Assembly (NCBI GenBank): GCA_021811205.1
Contig: JAJZPK010000046.1
Location: 1 to 14,231, forward strand
Reading direction: 5' to 3'
DNA length: 14,231 nt
Origin: Pseudomonadota bacterium
GTDB taxonomy: Bacteria > Pseudomonadota > Gammaproteobacteria > Burkholderiales > JABEVD01
Part shown: piece by piece, positions 1 to 7,114 of the stretch
Position numbering within the stretch: position 1 is the stretch's first letter
Layout: each line of letters opens with the position of its first letter
The notes under the pieces: model-generated
Told to the model about the DNA's origin: nothing
Seen by the model: only the letters and a program-made list of their open reading frames with translations
Databases searched by the model: none
Translations under genes and position numbers: made by a program

Positions 1-1096
<1,096 letters not shown>

Positions 1097-1453
1097 TCAG
1101 GCGAGGCTGGCTTTGGCCTTCTCGACGATGCTCGCGAATGCTGCCTTGTCGAACACGGCGATGTCGGCCAGAACCTTGCGGTCGATCTCGATTTCCGCCT
1201 TCTTCAGTCCGTGCATGAATACGCTGTAGGACAGACCGAGTTCACGCGCAGCCGCATTGATACGGGCGATCCACAGCGCCCTGAACTGGCGCTTCCTTTG
1301 ACGACGGTCGCGGTAGGCGTACTGCCCCGCCTTCATCACCGCTTCCTTGGCGATGCGGTATACGTTGCCGCGGCGTCCGCGGTATCCCTTGGCCAGGGCC
1401 AGAACCTTCTTGTGGCGCGCGCGCGCCGTTACTCCACGTTTCACTCTTGCCAT
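1097..1453 (-). CDS. rplT: 50S ribosomal protein L20
   Basis: 118 aa, the usual length of L20. It binds 23S rRNA and is needed early in 50S assembly. The basic N-terminus ([19 protein letters not shown]) and the segment [20 protein letters not shown] (about 47-66) are family hallmarks, as is the globular C-terminal half with [15 protein letters not shown] Shine-Dalgarno (GGGAG) lies 8 nt before the ATG and overlaps the rpmI stop region; the gap to rpmI is 12 nt. L20 represses its own operon by binding leader RNA in E. coli and Bacillus, and a candidate site is described in the infC-rpmI spacer. Confidence 0.98.
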   Translation of the reverse strand: MARVKRGVTARARHKKVLALAKGYRGRRGNVYRIAKEAVMKAGQYAYRDRRQRKRQFRALWIARINAAARELGLSYSVFMHGLKKAEIEIDRKVLADIAVFDKAAFASIVEKAKASLA

Positions 1454-1465
1454 GATTCTTCTCCC

Positions 1466-1663
1466 TTAAGCGTAAGGCAGCATGCTGCGGATAGAGCGCT
1501 TGTCCGATGCGTGCACGGTGGACGTGCCGCGCAGATGGCGCTTGCGCTTGGTGGTTTTCTTGGTCAGGATGTGACGCAGGAATGCCTGGGAGCGCTTGAA
1601 TCCGCCGCCACCCAGAGCCTTGAAGCGCTTCGCAGCGCCGCTTTTCGACTTCATCTTTGGCAT
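1466..1663 (-). CDS. rpmI: 50S ribosomal protein L35
   Basis: 65 aa, the normal length. L35 is a very basic small protein of the large subunit. The start [20 protein letters not shown] and the segment [20 protein letters not shown] are characteristic. AAAGGAAG lies a few bases before the ATG as a clear ribosome binding site. It is flanked by infC (102 bp upstream, with a structured spacer) and rplT (12 bp downstream), the standard infC-rpmI-rplT arrangement. Translation of rpmI and rplT is likely coupled. Confidence 0.97.
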   Translation of the reverse strand: MPKMKSKSGAAKRFKALGGGGFKRSQAFLRHILTKKTTKRKRHLRGTSTVHASDKRSIRSMLPYA

Positions 1664-1690
1664 GTTACTTCCTTTCTATTTGAATCCGCG

Positions 1691-1727
1691 TCGGGTGATT
1701 CCGGCCCCGGAATGCTTCACAACCCGA
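1691..1727 (-). promoter_or_regulatory. Candidate L20 leader stem in the infC-rpmI spacer
   Basis: Reading the minus strand, TCGGGT (1727-1722) pairs with ACCCGA (1696-1691), enclosing an inner stem ATTCCG / CGGAAT (1713-1708 with 1703-1698; GGGC loop). The two helices are separated by an asymmetric internal loop of 8 nt (TGTGAAGC) on one side and 1 nt on the other. It lies 28 bp upstream of rpmI. L20 is known to repress its operon by binding a leader that mimics its 23S rRNA site, a two-helix junction. Assigning that role here is inference from position and shape; there is no poly-U after it, so a translational mechanism fits better. Confidence 0.55.
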
Positions 1728-1741
1728 ACACGCCTTGTTGT

Positions 1742-1755
1742 GCCGCCTGCGCGGC
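1742..1755 (-). other. Small hairpin just downstream of infC
   Basis: A 5-bp GC stem (GCCGC / GCGGC, loop GCAG on the minus strand) starts 9 bp after the infC stop. No U-tract follows, so it is not an intrinsic terminator. It may stabilise the 3' end of infC mRNA or form part of the larger rpmI leader fold. The function is not shown by the sequence. Confidence 0.4.
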
Positions 1756-1763
1756 TGTTACTG

Positions 1764-2282
1764 CTACTTCTTCTTGGGCGACAGGACCATCACCATCTGC
1801 CTGCCTTCCATTTTCGGAAACTGCTCGACCGTGCCGTGCGCTTCGAGGTCGGCCTGGAGGCGCTGCAGCAGCCTGAGTCCGAATTCCTGGTGCGCCATTT
1901 CGCGCCCCCTGAACCTCAACGTGATCTTCGTCTTGTCCCCATCTTCAAGGAAACGGATCAGGTTCCTGAGCTTGATCTGGTAATCGCCTTCGTCCGTACT
2001 CGGCCTGAATTTGACTTCCTTGACCTGAATCTGCTTCTGGTGCAGCTTCGCTTCGTGCCTTTTCTTGCTTTCCTGATACTTGAACTTGCCGTAGTCCATC
2101 AGTCTGCATACGGGTGGCGAGGCCTGAGGCGCGATTTCGACCAGATCGATTTCCGCTTCCTCCGCCAGCGCATTTGCCGAAGAAAGGCTCACGATACCCA
2201 GCTGTTCACCATCCAATCCAATCAGCCTCACCTGAGGCGCCGAGATTTCGCCATTGATTCTCGGCTCTTTATCCTGAGCGAT
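1764..2282 (-). CDS. infC: Translation initiation factor IF-3, AUC start
   Basis: 172 aa if translation starts at ATC (2282-2280), giving (M)[20 protein letters not shown], the expected IF3 N-terminus. An in-frame TGA lies two codons upstream, so no longer start exists. GGAG (2293-2290) is 7 nt from the ATC, and the first GTG (2231) would delete 17 conserved residues. IF3 binds the 30S subunit, blocks premature 50S joining and checks the initiator codon-anticodon pair. The N domain ends near the linker [18 protein letters not shown]; the C domain carries [30 protein letters not shown] and the terminal [10 protein letters not shown]. Rare start codons on infC are known in enterobacteria (AUU) and allow IF3 to repress its own synthesis. 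It lies 40 bp after thrS. Confidence 0.95.
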   Translation of the reverse strand: MAQDKEPRINGEISAPQVRLIGLDGEQLGIVSLSSANALAEEAEIDLVEIAPQASPPVCRLMDYGKFKYQESKKRHEAKLHQKQIQVKEVKFRPSTDEGDYQIKLRNLIRFLEDGDKTKITLRFRGREMAHQEFGLRLLQRLQADLEAHGTVEQFPKMEGRQMVMVLSPKKK

Positions 2283-2289
2283 AGTTCAT

Positions 2290-2293
2290 CTCC
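2290..2293 (-). promoter_or_regulatory. Shine-Dalgarno that fixes the AUC start of infC
   Basis: The minus strand reads TTGGAGATGAACTATC. GGAG is 7 nt from ATC, ideal spacing, whereas the nearby ATG (2289-2287) is out of frame and almost touches GGAG. This site plus the in-frame TGA at 2288-2286 supports ATC as the real start. Confidence 0.75.
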
Positions 2294-2322
2294 AATTCTA
2301 AAAAATTAAGCCCCGCCTGCTT

Positions 2323-4218
2323 TCACGATTCCGCGGAAAGACGTTCGATGAAGGCATCCAGTGACATCTGCCCGAGGTCCTCGCCTGTGCGGGAGCGCAC
2401 GGCAATCTTTCCGGACGCGACTTCCTTGTCACCGACGATGATTTGGTAGGGCAGCCTTTGCAAGCTATGCTCGCGGATTTTATAGGTTATCTTCTCATTT
2501 CTCAAGTCCGAATGGACTCTGTATCCTTTTTGACACAGACTTTGCGTGATTTTTTCCGCATATTCGGCTTGCGCATCCGAAATATTCAGCACTACGGCCT
2601 GGATGGGCGCGAGCCACAAGGGAAACGCGCCGGCATGGTGTTCGATCAGTATGCCGATGAACCGCTCCAAGGAGCCGAGGATCGCCCGGTGCAGCATTAC
2701 TGGAATCTGCCTGGAATTGTCTTCCGCGACGTAGGTCGCATTCAGCCTTCCGGGCATGGAAAAATCGACCTGAATCGTGCCGCACTGCCAGACCCGCTCA
2801 AGGCAGTCGCGCAACGAAAACTCTATCTTGGGGCCGTAGAAAGCGCCTTCGCCTGGCTGCAATTCCCAGGCCATGCCCTTGGCGTCGAGCGCGGTGGAGA
2901 GCGCCTCTTCAGCCCTGTCCCAGTCTTCATCGGTCCCGACACGGTTCTGCGGTCTGGTGGAGAGCTTGACCAGCACATCCGAAAAGCCGAAATCCGCATA
3001 GACCTTCATCAGCAGATCGATGAAATTCGACACCTCATCCTGAATCTGATCCTCGGTGCAGAAAATATGCGCATCGTCCTGGGTGAAATTCCTGACCCGC
3101 ATGATGCCTGAAAGCGTTCCGGAAGGCTCGTTCCTGTGGCAGGAGCCGAATTCCGCAAGCCTGAATGGGAGATCCCGGTAGCTCTTCAACCCCTGGTTGA
3201 ATACCTGGATGTGGCAAGGGCAGTTCATCGGCTTCACCGCATAGTCGCGCGATTCCGAACTCGTGGTGAACATCATGTCCTGGAACTTGTCCCAGTGCCC
3301 CGATTTTTCCCAGAGGCTTCGGTCGACGAGCTGAGGGGTCCTGATTTCGTGATACCCGTTTTCGCGAAATACCCGCCTCATGTACTGCTCGACGATCTGG
3401 TAGAGCGTCCAGCCCTTGGGATGCCAGAACACCATGCCCGGCGCTTCCTCCTGGGTATGAAAAAGGTCGAGCTGCCTGCCGATTTTCCTGTGGTCGCGCT
3501 TTTCCGCCTCCTCTAGCCTTTGCAGATAGGCTTCCTGATCTTCCTTCTTTGTCCAGGCCGTGCCGTAAACGCGCTGCAGCATCTCGTTCTTCGAATCGCC
3601 GCGCCAATAGGCGCCGGCCACCTTCATCAGCTTGAACACCTTGAGCTTGGCGGTCGTTGGCACATGCGGTCCGCGGCAAAGATCGGTGAAGTTTCCTTCC
3701 GTATAGAGCGAAAGATCCTCTTCTGAAGGAATCGACTCGATGATCTCGGCCTTGTAATGCTCGCCGATCGACTTGAAATAGGCGATCGCATCGCTTCTCG
3801 ACTTCAGGCTTCTCGATACCGGAAGGTCGCGCTTCGCAATGTCCATCATGCGCTTTTCGATCGCCGCGAGGTCTTCGGGCGTGAATGGACGCTTGAATGA
3901 AAAGTCGTAATAGAAGCCGTTTTCGATGACAGGACCGATCGTCACCTGCGCCTCAGGAAAAAGTTCCTTCACCGCATGCGCGAGCAGGTGGGCAGTGGAA
4001 TGGCGGATGATCTCCAGCCCATCGGCGTCCTTTTCCGTGACGATGGCCACATCCGAATCGGCATCGATAGAATGGGAAAGATCGACCAGCTTGCCGTTCA
4101 CGCGCCCTGCAATTGCCGCGCGAGCGAGCCCTGCACCGATGGAAGATGCCACCTCCCCCACCGTCACTGTGTGACCGAATGTTCTTTCTGATCCGTCTGG
4201 CAACCGAATGACCGGCAT
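2323..4218 (-). CDS. thrS: Threonyl-tRNA synthetase
   Basis: 631 aa from the ATG at 4218, preceded by AGGA at good spacing. A GTG 39 nt further upstream is in frame but lies in a hairpin and adds residues foreign to the family. The enzyme charges tRNA-Thr and edits misacylated serine. Visible domains are TGS (1-62), the editing domain with HSTAH (H73, H77) and TDLCRGPH (C181, H185), the class II core (about 245-530) with zinc ligands C333, H384 and H510 and motif 2 [13 protein letters not shown], and the anticodon-binding domain from about 535. The zinc segment reads NCPCH rather than the NCPGH of E. coli, a variant I associate with betaproteobacteria. It heads the protein-coding part of the operon, and a terminator-like hairpin ends 20 bp before its start. 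Confidence 0.98.
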   Translation of the reverse strand: MPVIRLPDGSERTFGHTVTVGEVASSIGAGLARAAIAGRVNGKLVDLSHSIDADSDVAIVTEKDADGLEIIRHSTAHLLAHAVKELFPEAQVTIGPVIENGFYYDFSFKRPFTPEDLAAIEKRMMDIAKRDLPVSRSLKSRSDAIAYFKSIGEHYKAEIIESIPSEEDLSLYTEGNFTDLCRGPHVPTTAKLKVFKLMKVAGAYWRGDSKNEMLQRVYGTAWTKKEDQEAYLQRLEEAEKRDHRKIGRQLDLFHTQEEAPGMVFWHPKGWTLYQIVEQYMRRVFRENGYHEIRTPQLVDRSLWEKSGHWDKFQDMMFTTSSESRDYAVKPMNCPCHIQVFNQGLKSYRDLPFRLAEFGSCHRNEPSGTLSGIMRVRNFTQDDAHIFCTEDQIQDEVSNFIDLLMKVYADFGFSDVLVKLSTRPQNRVGTDEDWDRAEEALSTALDAKGMAWELQPGEGAFYGPKIEFSLRDCLERVWQCGTIQVDFSMPGRLNATYVAEDNSRQIPVMLHRAILGSLERFIGILIEHHAGAFPLWLAPIQAVVLNISDAQAEYAEKITQSLCQKGYRVHSDLRNEKITYKIREHSLQRLPYQIIVGDKEVASGKIAVRSRTGEDLGQMSLDAFIERLSAES

Positions 4219-4230
4219 GTCCGTCCTGAA

Positions 4231-4257
4231 AATGAAAAGTGCGGCTTTGAGCCGCAC
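4231..4257 (-). terminator. Terminator or read-through hairpin between tRNA-Val and thrS
   Basis: On the minus strand GTGCGGCT / AGCCGCAC form an 8-bp stem with a CAA loop, followed by TTTTCATT. It sits 7 bp after the tRNA CCA end and 20 bp before thrS plus its first U-tract bases. This is a good intrinsic terminator for the tRNA transcript. No separate thrS promoter fits in the 46-bp gap, so the downstream operon would depend on read-through, an antitermination event or a promoter not recognised here. Confidence 0.75.
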
Positions 4258-4264
4258 GGAAATT

Positions 4265-4341
4265 TGGTAGGCGGTATAGGACTCGAACCTACGACCTTTG
4301 CCATGTCAAGGCAACGCTCTAACCAGCTGAGCTAACCGCCT
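4265..4341 (-). tRNA. tRNA-Val(GAC)
   Basis: 77 nt including encoded CCA. Every arm pairs on the minus strand: acceptor AGGCGGT with ACCGCCT, D stem GCTC with GAGC, anticodon stem TTGCC with GGCAA, and T arm GTAGG-TTCGAAT-CCTAT (one G-U). The discriminator is A73. The anticodon loop TTGACAT gives GAC, reading valine codons GUC and GUU. It lies directly upstream of thrS behind its own promoter. Confidence 0.97.
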
Positions 4342-4355
4342 AGTAAAGAAAGCGG

Positions 4356-4384
4356 ATTTTACATGCCCTCATGTTCCCCGTCAA
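4356..4384 (-). promoter_or_regulatory. Sigma-70 promoter of tRNA-Val and the translation operon
   Basis: The minus strand shows TTGACG (4384-4379), a 17-bp spacer and TAAAAT (4361-4356): five of six matches in each box at optimal spacing. Transcription would begin near 4349, about 8 nt before the mature tRNA 5' end. The spacer-adjacent region just after the -10 is CCGCTTT, so a GC-rich stringent discriminator is only partly present. This is the strongest promoter seen in the window. Confidence 0.8.
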
Positions 4385-4418
4385 TCAAAACTCCCCGCCC
4401 CCGATTTCTCTGATCGCA

Positions 4419-4447
4419 TTGACGTCTTTTGGAGCCTCTGGCATAGT
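4419..4447 (+). promoter_or_regulatory. Putative promoter of the small membrane protein gene
   Basis: TTGACG (4419-4424), a 17-bp spacer and CATAGT (4442-4447) point rightward, back to back with the tRNA-Val promoter. Only 6 bp separate the -10 from the ATG at 4454, so the predicted start site falls on or next to the start codon. That would make the mRNA leaderless or nearly so, in keeping with the absence of a Shine-Dalgarno. Confidence 0.5.
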
Positions 4448-4453
4448 TCGCGG

Positions 4454-4951
4454 ATGTTTTTCGTCATATCGCTCGTTATAGGCGCTGTATCCCTGGGCGC
4501 CATTTATTTTTCCAGGACCTGGAGTTGGGCGACGCTGATTCTCGCCGCAATGCTGCTGCTCATCCCGCTCTCGGGCCTCAAATCGAAAAAGCAGGATCTG
4601 CGCTCGAAAAAGCTCTCGGATGCCGCCAACAGCATGCTGGAGAAATACGGCCATTATTATTCGATGCCCGCAGCTGCCAGGGATTTCGGCAAGGCCGCCG
4701 TCGTGCTGCATGCATGCGGGACGATCGCCGCCGTTGCGGACATTTTCATGGGCTACTGGAACGGCGTTCTGATCGGAATAGTCTATTTCGTCGCAGTCGG
4801 CATGCTTTCCAGGGCGTTCGACCCAAACAACTTCCTCTATGATCCAGCCGAAAAGGCCGTCCACGCGGAAATCCAGACTTACCTATCAGCGGATAACGGG
4901 GGAAGGCAGGCTGCCGGAAAGCGTCAGCGCAGAACGAATCTGGGCAAGTGA
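4454..4951 (+). CDS. Small predicted membrane protein, function unknown
   Basis: 165 aa; I do not recognise the family. Four hydrophobic stretches can be seen: 2-20, 24-42, 80-100 and 102-119. A very basic loop (GLKSKKQDLRSKKLSD, 41-56) follows the second and a charged, basic tail follows the fourth, so both ends and the loop are probably cytoplasmic. There is no catalytic motif. The start has no ribosome binding site, but a promoter-like pair of boxes ends 6 bp upstream. The final 21 codons (Lys/Arg-rich tail SADNGG to NLGK) overlap the end of the cyclase-AsmA gene on the other strand by 66 bp. Codon use and clean hydrophobic periodicity suggest a real gene, though no homology supports it. 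Confidence 0.65.
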   Translation: MFFVISLVIGAVSLGAIYFSRTWSWATLILAAMLLLIPLSGLKSKKQDLRSKKLSDAANSMLEKYGHYYSMPAAARDFGKAAVVLHACGTIAAVADIFMGYWNGVLIGIVYFVAVGMLSRAFDPNNFLYDPAEKAVHAEIQTYLSADNGGRQAAGKRQRRTNLGK

Positions 4952-7078
4952 CACCTCGGCTGTGCCGGAAAGATTCCCTCCCTTCACGACCAGATTCCCC
5001 GCAACATTCATCATTCCGGAATTCAGCTTGAGACCGCTGTAGCGGTATTCACCTCCAACCAGAGCAAGATTTCCTGAAAGCGTGTCGTATTTCGTCTCCC
5101 CACCCCTTGTCCCATCGGGAGAAGGCACCCTGATCGCCTGTGCGAAATCGACGGGCACCTTGCCGTCATGCAATCCGAACACAGCATTTATGCTTGGCGA
5201 ATCGAAAAGAGTCGAGAGACTCGTTGAAGCCATCGATGCGGCAGCATCGAATTTGAGCCAGCCTGAAAGCTTGGCGTCTTGCGAGAAATAGGGCAGCAGC
5301 TGGTCGATTTCCAGCTCGCTTCCCTTGAAGCGAAGAGCGGCACGCCAGCCCTGGTTCCAGGAGATGCTGCCCGAACCGGATACGGTGCCGCCATAGCCCG
5401 TCGCCTTGAAGGAAGAAATATCGATCTGGCCGTCCTTCTCGATCGCGCTGGCATTGAGCTCGTCCCATGGACAGGAAGGTCCCATCGGAAAAGCCCAGCG
5501 CTTTGCGGCAATCTCTATCCTGAACCCGGAATCGACAGGCGTGATGTCTGCGCTCATGCCATCGCTCTCGATCCTGGCATGTCCGAAAGATCCGCCCGGG
5601 CCCGTCTCGATCTGCCCGTCGAAAAGCGGAAGCTGTTTTCCGTCCAGGGAAAGCGAAACTTGCTCGAGCTGCATGATGCCGGCAATGCTCTTCCAGCTCG
5701 AGAGAGCGGATAGCGTATCCTGATCCGCCTTCACTCCATGAATGACAACGGCCTTGTCCCCGAAAAGATCTTCGGTCATTTTCTCGACTTTGATGCCGCC
5801 TGCTGAAACGTCCTTCAGGACGATCCTTGGCGTTGGAAGCAGCGAGACATGAGCCGAGCCGATGGACACCGTCTTTCCTGTCCTGAGCGAAATAGAATCG
5901 GATTCGCTCCTTGCGAGAAATCCCAGCGGCACGAATGGCAGCGCGCCGAGCAGCAGCGCAACCAGGACGATAAACAAGGCTGAAATCGTTTTGCCTGCGC
6001 CCTTCTTTTTCGGCTTAAAAGTCTTCGGTTTTTCTTCGGCAGCTCTTTTCATTTCGGCCTGCTGCCTTGCCTCGGCTTGGGTCGACTCGCGTGCGTCCTT
6101 TGCGGCCTTTGCTGCAGCTTCCATCTTCGCTGCGGCCTCGAGCTTCTCCTTCATTTTCGCCATGCGCTCTGCCCGGATCTCCTCTTCCGTCTTTTGCTGT
6201 TTGCGCGCCTCCTCCGCGGCCCGATTCCCGCCCATCACCTCGTAGACTTCATGCTCCCTGCCGTGCTTGTCCTTGTGGATGCCCTGGTACTTGAAGAGCC
6301 TTGCATGCTCGCTCGACAGGCGGCTCGCCACGTCGTAGAAGGATCTGGAAGCCAGAACCTGATCGCCCTTAGCAAATCCCATGATCCTGTTAGCATCGTT
6401 GACGCCATCACCGATCAGATTCTCCCTGCCGTTCATGTCGGCAACCAGCCTGATCGGCCCGAGATTGATCCCCTGCCTCACGTAAAGCCCGGGATAATCC
6501 GCGTGGCCGTTGGCTTCCAGGGCATCCCTCAGCCTGATCGCGATCGCGAGCACAGCTTCTGGATCGGCGAGAAAACCCAGCGCCGCGCCGTCGCCCGTAT
6601 CGATGATGATGCGATCGTCTTCTGGAATGGTCTGCACCAGCTCATAGACGAGCTTGTTGAACGCTTCCTTGATCCTGAACTGTTCCGAGACCGGTTTTTT
6701 GGTGTATTCGACGATATCCAGGAAAAGAACGCTGGCGATCAGCGTGCGCTCGGACTGGGAAAACTTGCTTTTTCCGACATTGCGCGCAGGTGCTTCTGCT
6801 TCAAGTTTTTCTTCGGTCAGCTCAGCAGCGCGCGCGTCAGGGATGGGTTCTCCGGCGACCGTTTCGGAATAGGGTTCGATGTAGGTTTTTTCGAGGAAAT
6901 CGCGGATGGCCGCATCGACCGCCTCCCTGGACAGGAACGAAGAGGAAACCGCCAACTGACTGACGCTGGTCTTGCCGTCGATGCCGGTCAGGATGTCGTG
7001 CATCTCGAGGGAAAGATGGGCATCCTTGAGGGCTTCTTCCCCTTTCCTTGTCCTGACATATACGGTATCAGCATCCAT
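4886..7078 (-). CDS. Class III nucleotidyl cyclase domain fused to an AsmA-like region
   Basis: 730 aa. Residues 1-72 form a small helical, winged-helix-like module; 110-285 a class III adenylate/guanylate cyclase domain; 287-360 a long Ala/Glu/Lys-rich helical linker; 364-389 one transmembrane helix; and 395-730 a beta-rich AsmA-like region ending in a repeated GNL-type pattern. Metal-binding aspartates are present (D121 in LFLDIVEYT, D163 in TGDG), as is the N227-x3-R231 pair that stabilises the transition state. The two residues that select the purine base are not the usual Lys and Asp but I159 and N220. The layout predicts a cytoplasmic cyclase and a periplasmic AsmA part; AsmA proteins are linked to envelope lipid transport and outer-membrane assembly. 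It starts 36 bp after relA, probably in the same operon. Cyclase substrate and activity are unproven. Confidence 0.88.
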   Translation of the reverse strand: MDADTVYVRTRKGEEALKDAHLSLEMHDILTGIDGKTSVSQLAVSSSFLSREAVDAAIRDFLEKTYIEPYSETVAGEPIPDARAAELTEEKLEAEAPARNVGKSKFSQSERTLIASVLFLDIVEYTKKPVSEQFRIKEAFNKLVYELVQTIPEDDRIIIDTGDGAALGFLADPEAVLAIAIRLRDALEANGHADYPGLYVRQGINLGPIRLVADMNGRENLIGDGVNDANRIMGFAKGDQVLASRSFYDVASRLSSEHARLFKYQGIHKDKHGREHEVYEVMGGNRAAEEARKQQKTEEEIRAERMAKMKEKLEAAAKMEAAAKAAKDARESTQAEARQQAEMKRAAEEKPKTFKPKKKGAGKTISALFIVLVALLLGALPFVPLGFLARSESDSISLRTGKTVSIGSAHVSLLPTPRIVLKDVSAGGIKVEKMTEDLFGDKAVVIHGVKADQDTLSALSSWKSIAGIMQLEQVSLSLDGKQLPLFDGQIETGPGGSFGHARIESDGMSADITPVDSGFRIEIAAKRWAFPMGPSCPWDELNASAIEKDGQIDISSFKATGYGGTVSGSGSISWNQGWRAALRFKGSELEIDQLLPYFSQDAKLSGWLKFDAAASMASTSLSTLFDSPSINAVFGLHDGKVPVDFAQAIRVPSPDGTRGGETKYDTLSGNLALVGGEYRYSGLKLNSGMMNVAGNLVVKGGNLSGTAEVSLAQIRSALTLSGSLPSPVIR

Positions 7079-7114
7079 TTTCCGTGTCCGAAATAGCGAT
7101 ACTCTAATCTTATC

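Noticed and set aside
2219..2231. GTG at 2231 as the infC start
   Set aside because: It removes 17 residues that match the conserved IF3 N-terminus, and a better-placed GGAG serves the ATC at 2282.
2269..2289. Six-codon frame MNYRSG as a gene
   Set aside because: It is too short to support as a gene. It is mentioned only as a possible competitor of the infC start.
4219..4257. GTG at 4257 as the thrS start
   Set aside because: It lies in the terminator-like stem, lacks a ribosome binding site and adds 13 residues foreign to ThrRS. The ATG at 4218 has AGGA upstream.
6077..7096. 339-codon open frame on the plus strand
   Set aside because: It is opposite the cyclase domain, which carries conserved residues; this frame is the shadow.
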